Source: UMGS1387 sp045646465 (GTDB taxonomy: Bacteria; Bacillota; Clostridia; Oscillospirales; CAG-382). From it: a stretch of 31,944 nt of DNA. How positions within the stretch are numbered: position 1 is the first letter of the stretch; each line of letters opens with the position of its first letter. Below, one piece after another: positions 26,257-31,944 of the stretch. Below the pieces are notes generated by a model, which ran no database searches, was not told the DNA's origin, and saw only the letters and a list, made by a program, of their open reading frames with translations. The translations under genes were made by a program, and so were the position numbers. The stretch is taken from NCBI GenBank assembly GCA_045646465.1, contig JAZRKT010000043.1, positions 1-31,944 on the forward strand, in the 5' to 3' direction.

Positions 26257-26314
26257 TAACAAAGAGAGGGTTATGATTTTAGGGAAAAAACAATTTTTTG
26301 AATTGACGTAAAAA

Positions 26315-26378
26315 TACTATCAAATCATTGACAACTCATAATGTGTGATAAAGTTTAGAAATGTGGATATGGTAAAAT
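26315..26378 (+). promoter_or_regulatory. Promoter/operator region of the tyrosine recombinase gene
   Basis: The 20-mer at 26315-26334 (ACTATCAAAT followed by CATTGACAA) recurs with one mismatch at 27470-27489, upstream of the TetR gene. It contains a TTGACA (26328-26333), but no good -10 box lies 17 bases on. An extended -10, TGGTAAAAT, occurs at 26370-26378. Either the 20-mer is a -35/operator element shared by both promoters, or it is a recombinase arm site. Confidence 0.4.
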
Positions 26379-26426
26379 ATATACACAGATTATTCTGTAA
26401 AATCAAAACAAAGGAGTTGTCAAACA

Positions 26427-27266
26427 ATGAAAAAAATCACTGAAAAACTTATTAAAAACTTTAGAAATTATCTGATAAACGAAGAGAAGAGCGATGCCAC
26501 GCTTGAAAAGTATATCCGTGATATAAGTGCTTTTCTCGCTTGGCTCTATGGCAGAGGTGTGGATAAACAGACAGTACTTGAATACAAGGCATATCTTATT
26601 GAGAACTATAAGCCAGCAAGTGTAAATTCGGTTTTATCTTCCCTCAACAGTTTTTTCACCTACAACGAATGGTACGACTGTAAGGTAAAGTCCTTGAAGA
26701 TACAGAAACAGATATTTGCTTCAAAGGACAAAGTACTGACAAAAGCAGAATATGAAAGACTTCTTGATGCAGCAAAATCTAAGAAAAACGAACGTCTTTA
26801 CTTGCTGATGCAAACTATATGCTCAACAGGTATCCGTGTGTCAGAATTACGCTTTGTGACTGTAACTGCCATTAATTCTGGAGTTGCTAACATCAATTGC
26901 AAGGGTAAGCTGCGTCAGGTGTTCCTACCGAAAGCACTCTGCAAGGTTCTCATACGGTATATACGAGAGCAAAAAATAACAAGCGGTTCCGTGTTCGTGT
27001 CCCGAACAGGTAAACCGCTTGACAGAAGCAATATTTGGTCTGATATGAAAAAACTTTGCGAATCCGCAGGAGTTTCAAAGGACAAGGTGTTTCCACACAA
27101 TCTTCGCCATCTTTTTGCACGCACTTACTATTCGCTTCAGAAAGACATTGTGCGCCTTGCCGATATTCTCGGACACTCCAGTGTAGATACCACGAGAATT
27201 TATACAATGGAAACAGGTGAAGTGCATAAGAGGCAGGTTGAACGATTGGGGTTTTTAAGAGAATAA
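26427..27266 (+). CDS. Tyrosine recombinase/integrase
   Basis: 279 residues. The N-terminal SAM-like DNA-binding domain (about 5-88) is followed by the catalytic domain with the full set: Arg137 (STGIRVSEL), Lys159 (NCKGKLRQ), His224 and Arg227 (PHNLRHLFA), His250 (DILGHSSVDTT) and nucleophile Tyr259 (RIYT). The length is that of simple Xer/invertase-type enzymes without a long arm-binding domain. It may integrate the accessory block or act as a local DNA invertase; identical quasi-palindromic sites begin seven bases after its stop. The ribosome binding site is AAAGGAG, ten bases before ATG. Confidence 0.92.
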   Translation: MKKITEKLIKNFRNYLINEEKSDATLEKYIRDISAFLAWLYGRGVDKQTVLEYKAYLIENYKPASVNSVLSSLNSFFTYNEWYDCKVKSLKIQKQIFASKDKVLTKAEYERLLDAAKSKKNERLYLLMQTICSTGIRVSELRFVTVTAINSGVANINCKGKLRQVFLPKALCKVLIRYIREQKITSGSVFVSRTGKPLDRSNIWSDMKKLCESAGVSKDKVFPHNLRHLFARTYYSLQKDIVRLADILGHSSVDTTRIYTMETGEVHKRQVERLGFLRE

Positions 27267-27276
27267 AAAAGCACAA

Positions 27277-27292
27277 CATAATTTCTATTATG
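27277..27292 (+). repeat. Site A: quasi-palindromic 16-mer
   Basis: CATAATTTCTATTATG: arms CATAA/TTATG around the asymmetric 6-base spacer TTTCTA, seven bases or so after the recombinase stop. Arms plus a 6-8 base spacer is the form of a tyrosine-recombinase core site. The identity with site C extends to 21 bp (27273-27293). Confidence 0.6.
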
Positions 27293-27309
27293 TGATAGAG
27301 GTAATACCT

Positions 27310-27325
27310 CATAATTTCTATTATG
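27310..27325 (+). repeat. Site B: direct copy of the 16-mer
   Basis: Identical to site A, same orientation, 33 bp downstream (about three helical turns). Recombination between A and B would delete 33 bp. Outside the core it matches C less well than A does. Confidence 0.6.
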
Positions 27326-27388
27326 TGTATATAAAACACACAATTTCTAAAAAACAAAATTAAATGCTTATAAAAAAGCACGACTATA

Positions 27389-27422
27389 AGACCAATAGCA
27401 AATCTTTAATAGCCATTGGTCT
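27389..27422 (+). other. Hairpin inside the candidate invertible segment
   Basis: AGACCAAT (27389-27396) pairs with ATTGGTCT (27415-27422) around an 18-base loop. Only a weak T-rich stretch follows, so it may be a leaky terminator for the recombinase transcript, or a protein site. Confidence 0.35.
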
Positions 27423-27469
27423 ATATCTTTATGCCTATATGTAAACTTTTTCTACATCATATTACAAAT

Positions 27470-27524
27470 TACTATCAAAACATTGACAAATTGACAAAAA
27501 TATGATAGACTATTTGATAGTCTA
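27470..27524 (+). promoter_or_regulatory. Candidate promoter and operator of the TetR operon
   Basis: The 20-mer shared with the recombinase gene (27470-27489) includes TTGACA at 27483-27488; 17 bases later is TAGACT, an imperfect -10. That -10 lies in the dyad TAGACTAT-TTG-ATAGTCTA (27506-27524), an 8-bp perfect inverted repeat of the kind TetR proteins bind, so autoregulation is plausible. ACTATCAAA (27471-27479) and its inverse TTTGATAGT (27513-27521) flank the promoter. Confidence 0.45.
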
Positions 27525-27540
27525 AATAATGGATAATGGG

Positions 27541-27600
27541 CAGTTAGTATATTTCGTACAACATAATAGAAATTATGTTGTACGAGGAACTGTTTTTTAT
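27541..27600 (+). terminator. Site C: 30-bp palindrome with T-rich tail in the TetR leader
   Basis: Positions 27555-27584 form a perfect 13-bp inverted repeat around AGAA, containing the 16-mer of sites A and B in the opposite orientation (27562-27577). Outer CAGTT/AACTG (27541-27545, 27588-27592) can extend it, and TTTTTTATTTT follows. In RNA it would be a terminator-like hairpin between the promoter and the TetR gene; in DNA it has the 12-6-12 layout of a tyrosine-recombinase site. Both uses may apply. Confidence 0.5.
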
Positions 27601-27603
27601 TTT

Positions 27604-27638
27604 AGCACGCTATGTATCGAACGCTACATAAATGTGCT
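27604..27638 (+). other. Stem-loop in the TetR leader
   Basis: AGCAC (27604-27608) pairs with GTGCT (27634-27638), and inner TATGTA (27611-27616) with TACATA (27625-27630). It lies between the T-rich tail of site C and the TetR ribosome binding site. It could be an operator dyad or an RNA element; nothing distinguishes these. Confidence 0.3.
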
Positions 27639-27689
27639 TGTATTCCACAAAAAATTAGACACAATTGACAAACGGAGGAAAGGGGAAAA

Positions 27690-28247
27690 ATGAGAGAACC
27701 AACTGAACGCGAAGATCAAAAAGAAGAGGTACTTCAAAAATGTTTTGAATGCTTGGTTTCCGCCGGATTGGAGAATGTCTCGATTAGAGAATTCACGAAA
27801 GCTACAGGACTAAACAGTAGTAGTCTTTATTATTGGTTTTCTGATAAAGATGAAATTGTTTTAGATGCGACAGAGTATGGTCTAAACAAAATAATTACCT
27901 GCCTTTTTGATTACGCAACAAAAAACATTGATGATATTGAGATGATGTGTAAAGGCTTCCCAGATGTGGTAAAAGAGTACAGTTCTCAATTAAGGTTGAT
28001 TTTTCAAGTTGCAACAAGTCCACAGTACGGGAAAAGAGCTGTTGAAATATCAAGCCATTTTTCTGCTTTCTATGATAAATTTGCAAAAAAATTGTCAGAA
28101 AAACTCGATGCTGATTATACTACTATACGTCATTTAGTTGATTTGTTTGTTGCAGCGATAGTTGATTGTGTAATATGGAACGAATGGGACAAGTTAACAC
28201 AAGAAATTGATTTTATTTTAAAATTGTTTACTAACAAAGGAGAATAA
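27690..28247 (+). CDS. TetR/AcrR-family transcriptional regulator
   Basis: 185 residues. The N-terminal helix-turn-helix (about 12-58: EEVLQKCFECLVSAGLENVSIREFTKATGLNSSSLYYWFSDKDEI) has the classical TetR pattern, with Tyr-Tyr-Trp-Phe in the recognition-helix end. The all-helical remainder would bind an unknown ligand and dimerise. GGAGGAAAGGGG precedes the start. Two bases after its stop the M48 gene begins, so it likely regulates its own operon through the dyad at 27506-27524. It belongs to the more A+T-rich accessory block. Confidence 0.88.
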   Translation: MREPTEREDQKEEVLQKCFECLVSAGLENVSIREFTKATGLNSSSLYYWFSDKDEIVLDATEYGLNKIITCLFDYATKNIDDIEMMCKGFPDVVKEYSSQLRLIFQVATSPQYGKRAVEISSHFSAFYDKFAKKLSEKLDADYTTIRHLVDLFVAAIVDCVIWNEWDKLTQEIDFILKLFTNKGE

Positions 28248-28249
28248 AG

Positions 28250-29146
28250 ATGTATTTATTTGATTTCTTAAAAAACATTACAAAAAAAGGAAATATCGGT
28301 ATACTAATTTATTTAATATTGAATACGGTTCTTATAGTTGCAATCTTTAGCGGAGGTTTTCAAACTGTAGAAGGCGTATTACTTGGACTTGGTGCATATC
28401 TTCTTTCGCTTTTTATTGCATTGTCTCCGGTTGGAGAGTGGTTACTTCGAGTTCAAAATGGTTGCAAAAAGATGACTTCGATGGAAGATATTGAGCGATT
28501 TGAACCTCTGTTCAGAGAAGTATATTCTCAAGCAAAAATGGCAAACCCCGAACTTCCCAACGATATTAAGATGTTTATATCAGATAGTGCTGAGCCTAAC
28601 GCATTTGCAACAGGAAGAAGAACCGTATGTGTAACTAAGGGATTAATGAGTTACACTGATGAGCAAATCAAAGGCGTTTTGGCGCACGAATTTGGGCACT
28701 TAGCTCACAAAGATACTGATGCTATATTGATTGTTAGTGTAGGAAATATGATAATAAGTGCTATTTTCCTTTTGATTAGAATAATTTCTAATATTTCATT
28801 TGGGATAGCAAAAATATTCACATTGTTTATGGGAGATAATGCGGGAAGTATTTTTGGATTTTTGTTTATGTGTTTAGGAAAGCTTGCAGCGGACTTTATA
28901 CTTGCAGCATTAATGTGGATATGGACCAAATTGGGCGTTTTGCTCTGTATGTATTCAAGCAGACAGAACGAATATGCAGCAGATGAATATGCCTTTAACT
29001 GTGGATACGGTTACGACCTGCAACAAGTTTTAGAGAGCTTTGGAAACGGATCGGGTTCTACTGGATTGTTTTCAGCATTAGTATCAAGCCATCCTGATAC
29101 ATATAAGCGTATCGCAAGATTACAACAACTTGAAAGCGGATATTAA
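28250..29146 (+). CDS. M48-family membrane metalloprotease (HtpX/Ste24-like)
   Basis: 298 residues. Two N-terminal membrane segments (about 17-34 and 41-60) and two more after the active site (about 157-178 and 196-225) surround a zinc-protease domain. HEFGH at 146-150 supplies two zinc ligands and the catalytic Glu; the Glu of RQNEYAADEYA is the expected third ligand. SAEPNAFATGRRTVCVTKGLM is a conserved M48 strand. HtpX-type enzymes degrade damaged membrane proteins or cleave specific membrane substrates. AAAGGAGAA precedes the ATG, two bases after the TetR stop. Coupling to a TetR regulator and a HerA-type ATPase is not the usual stress-response setting of htpX. Confidence 0.88.
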   Translation: MYLFDFLKNITKKGNIGILIYLILNTVLIVAIFSGGFQTVEGVLLGLGAYLLSLFIALSPVGEWLLRVQNGCKKMTSMEDIERFEPLFREVYSQAKMANPELPNDIKMFISDSAEPNAFATGRRTVCVTKGLMSYTDEQIKGVLAHEFGHLAHKDTDAILIVSVGNMIISAIFLLIRIISNISFGIAKIFTLFMGDNAGSIFGFLFMCLGKLAADFILAALMWIWTKLGVLLCMYSSRQNEYAADEYAFNCGYGYDLQQVLESFGNGSGSTGLFSALVSSHPDTYKRIARLQQLESGY

Positions 29147-29171
29147 TTTTTAAAATATTTGAGGGTACAAA

Positions 29172-31944
29172 ATGAACGATATAATACCATCTGGCAATAT
29201 GACAACAATGACAGCATTAGATACAAGTAATCATTTAGCTCTTGTTGAACAAGGGTTGTCTGTTGCGGATCAATTTGTTAATCGTAATTATCTTATTAAC
29301 TTAAGTGATTATCAAGTTATGCCTCTTGAAGAAGAGTATAAAATTTATAACAAAATCAGGCTTTTCCATGTTCAGAAAATGGTATATGACAGGCATGAGA
29401 ATATCAATGACAAGTTAATAAGTGTATACAGTGCCCTTCAAAACTTGGGAAGCTCCGCATTACTTATTATAAATAGTACGACTGGTGGCATTGATTTTTA
29501 TTTAGGCGTGCGTTCTGAATCTGATGCAGCTACATCTGGAATGATTTTGCAAAAAGGCTTGGCTGGTAATTTTCCTGGCAGTGAAATATCGAGCATAAAG
29601 AATAGTCAAATAGAAGAGTTAATGTCTGGCATAGTTAAGTCCGAGGCTTTTAACACGGATAAAAATGTCGCTGCTGTTACAATTGTTCCTTCTGCAAGAG
29701 ATGATGATAAAGATCGATTCGTACAAGGAATAGAAAAATTCATTGATGCAATGATGGGAGAAGCATATACTGCAGTAATTATAGCAAACCCGCTTGGTAA
29801 AGATATCCTTGAAACCAGGAAGAGAGGGTTGGAAGAACTTTATTCCAACATATCTTCTTTTGCCTCCCAGTCATTATCATATGGAACCAATTTTAGCGAA
29901 GCAGTTTCTGAAGGCAACTGTAGAAATTTTGCTAACTCTTTAAGCAAAAGTATTTCTGATACAAATAGCAGATCAACTGGAAGTTCTTCCTCGCATACTA
30001 ACACGTCTTCTCACGGAAGTAACTGGAACTTCGGTATATTTGGAACCAATTCCGGAAAATCAAGAAGCAACACATACGGTACAACTAATACGGATTCGTG
30101 GAGCAAAGCAGTAACATCCGGTAATACAGAGACTGTTAGTGAAGGTACATCAACGAATAAAACTCTTACCGAAGGTGACACTAGAAGCTTAACATTAAAT
30201 CATGAGAACAAAACGGTTAAGAACCTCATGGAAAAAATTGATGAACATCTTAAACGCATAAATGAGTGTGAATCATTTGGTCTTTGGGAATGTGCCGGGT
30301 ACTTTGTTTCTCAGGAAATACAAACGGCGGTTGTTGCGGCTAACACATTTAAGGCACTTATGGCTGGTACGACATCTTCTGTTGAAAATTCTTTTGTCAA
30401 CATATGGGGTGTTAGAAATGGTTCAAACACGAAAAAGGTATTAGAATATCTTAATTACGGAATTCATCCACAAATTCAGCTGCCCCTTTCTGCAGGTATA
30501 AGTGAACAGACTGTCACCCCTGCGTGTATGATAAGTGGAAACGAACTTCCGATTGTAATGGGTGTTCCTCACAAATCAATCACTGGCTTAACAGCTATAA
30601 GTGTTGCGGAATTTGGTCGCAATGTATATACAAGTGAAAAAAAGTTGGAAGAAAGAGTTATTAACATAGGCAATGTATATCACATGGGAAAAGTTGAACC
30701 ACAATCTGTTTCTCTTGATGTAAATTCATTTTCTTCCCACTGCTTTATTACTGGCTCTACCGGTTCCGGAAAATCTAACACATCTTACAGAATCCTTGAT
30801 GAAATGATAAGGAATGGTGTGAAGTTCCTTGTAGTTGAGCCGGCAAAAGGTGAATATAAAAAGGATTTTGGGGCATTGGAAAATATAAATATTTTCTGCA
30901 CCAATCCGAAGCAATATCGAATGCTCAAACTCAATCCGTTTAAGTTCAATGATAACATTCATGTTTTGGAACATTTAGACCGATTGATTGAAATTTTTAG
31001 TGCTTGCTGGCCGATGTATGCTGCAATGCCTGCAATTTTCAAAGAGGCTATAGAAAAATCTTACGCTAGATGTGGATGGGATTTAGGTAATTCTATTTAC
31101 ATCAAAAATACAAGAGCAAAATATCCAACTTTCGTGGATCTCCTTGAGATATTACCGCAAATAATTGACGAAAGTAGTTATTCTGCTGATTCCAAAGGCG
31201 ATTATACTGGTGCACTTGTAACGAGGGTTAGATCAATGACAACCGGTATAGCGGGACAAATCTTTTGCGACGATAACGATATTGACGACAAGGTTTTGTT
31301 TGATGAAAATACCATAGTTGACCTTAGTAGAGTTGGTTCTGCTGAAACCAAGTCCTTACTGATGGGAATTTTGGTTATGAAATTGAATGAATATCGAATG
31401 TCAACTACTGTTGGAGAAAATATCCCATTAAAGCATGTAACTGTTTTGGAAGAAGCTCATAATCTTCTTAAACGTACTTCAACAGAACAATCTCAAGAAG
31501 GCGCAAACCTTATGGGTAAGTCTGTGGAAATGATAAGTAGTTCTATCGCCGAGATGAGAACATATGGCGAAGGTTTTATTATAATAGACCAGTCCCCCAC
31601 AGCGGTAGATATATCTGCGATTAAAAACACTAATACAAAGATTGTAATGCGTCTTCCCGAAAAAGGTGACTGCGAAGCAATTGGTATGGCTATGGGTTTA
31701 AACGACGAACAGATTTTGGAATTATCAAAGCTTGAGCGTGGTAAAGGTGTTATATTGCAAAACAATTGGCTAGAAGCAGTGTTAACTAGCATTTCATGGT
31801 GGGGTGATAAATACAAAGGTACTGAAAAATTGCTCGATTACTCCGAAGTTTTATCAGTTAGAGGAAAGATGTTTGAAGCCCTTTATCGTCAGTATAAAAA
31901 ACGTAACATATGTATGGAAAATATAATCGAAATCATTGATTCTT
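29172..31944 (+). CDS. Large HerA/VirB4-type (DUF87-like) ATPase, 3' end beyond the window
   Basis: 924 codons are visible without a stop. ATG 29172 follows GAGGG by six bases and lies 26 bases after the M48 stop. Residues 1-230 form an unrecognised alpha/beta domain (ALLIINSTTGGIDFYLGVRSE). Residues about 240-345 are Ser/Thr/Asn/Gly-rich low complexity (SSSSHTNTSSHGSNW). The ATPase region has Walker A GSTGSGKS at 528-535, VKFLVVEPAKGEYKKDF just after it, Walker B VTVLEEAHNLL near 755-765, and IIIDQSPTAVDISAIKNTNTKIVMRLP, the HerA/FtsK-type sensor region. Such hexameric motors pump DNA or act with nucleases in phage defence. No partner nuclease is in view, so the role is open. It is not the transfer VirB4, which is complete at 13.6-15.6 kb. 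Confidence 0.8.
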   Translation, partial: MNDIIPSGNMTTMTALDTSNHLALVEQGLSVADQFVNRNYLINLSDYQVMPLEEEYKIYNKIRLFHVQKMVYDRHENINDKLISVYSALQNLGSSALLIINSTTGGIDFYLGVRSESDAATSGMILQKGLAGNFPGSEISSIKNSQIEELMSGIVKSEAFNTDKNVAAVTIVPSARDDDKDRFVQGIEKFIDAMMGEAYTAVIIANPLGKDILETRKRGLEELYSNISSFASQSLSYGTNFSEAVSEGNCRNFANSLSKSISDTNSRSTGSSSSHTNTSSHGSNWNFGIFGTNSGKSRSNTYGTTNTDSWSKAVTSGNTETVSEGTSTNKTLTEGDTRSLTLNHENKTVKNLMEKIDEHLKRINECESFGLWECAGYFVSQEIQTAVVAANTFKALMAGTTSSVENSFVNIWGVRNGSNTKKVLEYLNYGIHPQIQLPLSAGISEQTVTPACMISGNELPIVMGVPHKSITGLTAISVAEFGRNVYTSEKKLEERVINIGNVYHMGKVEPQSVSLDVNSFSSHCFITGSTGSGKSNTSYRILDEMIRNGVKFLVVEPAKGEYKKDFGALENINIFCTNPKQYRMLKLNPFKFNDNIHVLEHLDRLIEIFSACWPMYAAMPAIFKEAIEKSYARCGWDLGNSIYIKNTRAKYPTFVDLLEILPQIIDESSYSADSKGDYTGALVTRVRSMTTGIAGQIFCDDNDIDDKVLFDENTIVDLSRVGSAETKSLLMGILVMKLNEYRMSTTVGENIPLKHVTVLEEAHNLLKRTSTEQSQEGANLMGKSVEMISSSIAEMRTYGEGFIIIDQSPTAVDISAIKNTNTKIVMRLPEKGDCEAIGMAMGLNDEQILELSKLERGKGVILQNNWLEAVLTSISWWGDKYKGTEKLLDYSEVLSVRGKMFEALYRQYKKRNICMENIIEIIDS

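Larger units (their letters stand above)
27273..27584. other. Candidate invertible promoter segment bounded by recombinase-like sites
   Basis: A 21-bp sequence at 27273-27293 recurs in inverse orientation at 27561-27581, so about 267 bp lie between inverted copies next to a tyrosine recombinase gene. The segment holds a promoter-like TTGACA region and a dyad pointing at the TetR operon, plus a hairpin (27389-27422). Inversion would turn the promoter towards the recombinase gene. An alternative is that the copies are simply transcription hairpins. This segment forms most of the 423-bp gene-free gap 27267-27689. Confidence 0.5.

Noticed and set aside
26273..26311. 12-codon ORF (MILGKKQFFELT) before the tyrosine recombinase
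   Set aside because: An AGAGAGGG lies near it, but it is too short to support as a gene and shows no leader-peptide features such as repeated regulatory codons.
27277..27577. Three copies of a 16-mer as a CRISPR array
   Set aside because: Spacing is irregular (33 bp, then about 250 bp), one copy is inverted, and no cas gene is present.
29172..31944. HerA-type gene as a second VirB4 of the transfer system
   Set aside because: A complete VirB4 lies in the T4SS operon. This protein has an unrelated long N-terminal part, different composition and a separate operon.
1..31944. Relaxase, oriT or element ends (att)
   Set aside because: No relaxase motif and no convincing direct repeats flanking an element boundary were found, so none is annotated.

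Overview
The window looks like part of an integrative and conjugative element (ICE), or a closely related conjugative plasmid, from a low-to-mid GC Gram-positive bacterium, most likely a gut Clostridia/Oscillospiraceae-type Firmicute. The grounds are strong AGGAGG-type ribosome binding sites, frequent ATGA-coupled genes, a Gram-positive type IV secretion (T4SS) set (VirB2-like, VirB6-like, PrgI, VirB4, VirD4, a C39-type hydrolase), a RepA_N replication initiator, and a sortase plus Cna-B adhesin surface module. Every supported gene is on the + strand. No relaxase, oriT or element end was recognised, so the element probably continues beyond both edges.

Layout. (1) 1-8.8 kb, surface module: the last 32 codons of a sortase, a secreted transglutaminase-like protein, a terminator, and a 2491-residue adhesin with an N-terminal thioester domain and 21 Cna-B/SpaA-type domains. 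The adhesin ends in a bare MPKTGY with no membrane anchor. (2) 8.8-19.7 kb, transfer module: VirB2-like pilin, VirB6-like channel with a long Ser/Asn/Gly-rich tail, C39-like peptidase, a 35-residue membrane peptide, PrgI, a VirB4 split into two overlapping genes, a small unknown gene, a winged-helix protein and VirD4. (3) 19.7-23.1 kb, maintenance: RepA_N initiator, an unknown gene, an S1-domain protein, a Cys-rich miniprotein and a serine recombinase, closed by a strong terminator. (4) 23.3-26.3 kb, extracellular cargo: a lipoprotein-like metallo-beta-lactamase-fold protein and a YHYH/Big_2 surface protein. (5) 26.4-31.9 kb, a more A+T-rich accessory block: tyrosine recombinase, a 423-bp repeat-rich intergenic region, then a TetR regulator, an M48 membrane metalloprotease and a large HerA-type ATPase that runs off the window.

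The T4SS genes would assemble a conjugation channel, while the sortase and adhesin would act at the recipient or host surface. The intergenic regions carry most of the unexplained structure. Beside the tyrosine recombinase, three copies of a quasi-palindromic 16-mer (two direct, one inverted) bracket a promoter-like region pointing at the TetR-M48-HerA operon, which is the geometry of an invertible promoter switch. In front of the winged-helix gene, a 14-nt segment is perfectly complementary to that gene's Shine-Dalgarno/start region and can alternatively pair with an upstream copy at the preceding stop codon, which suggests a translational switch. Both are inferences from sequence alone.
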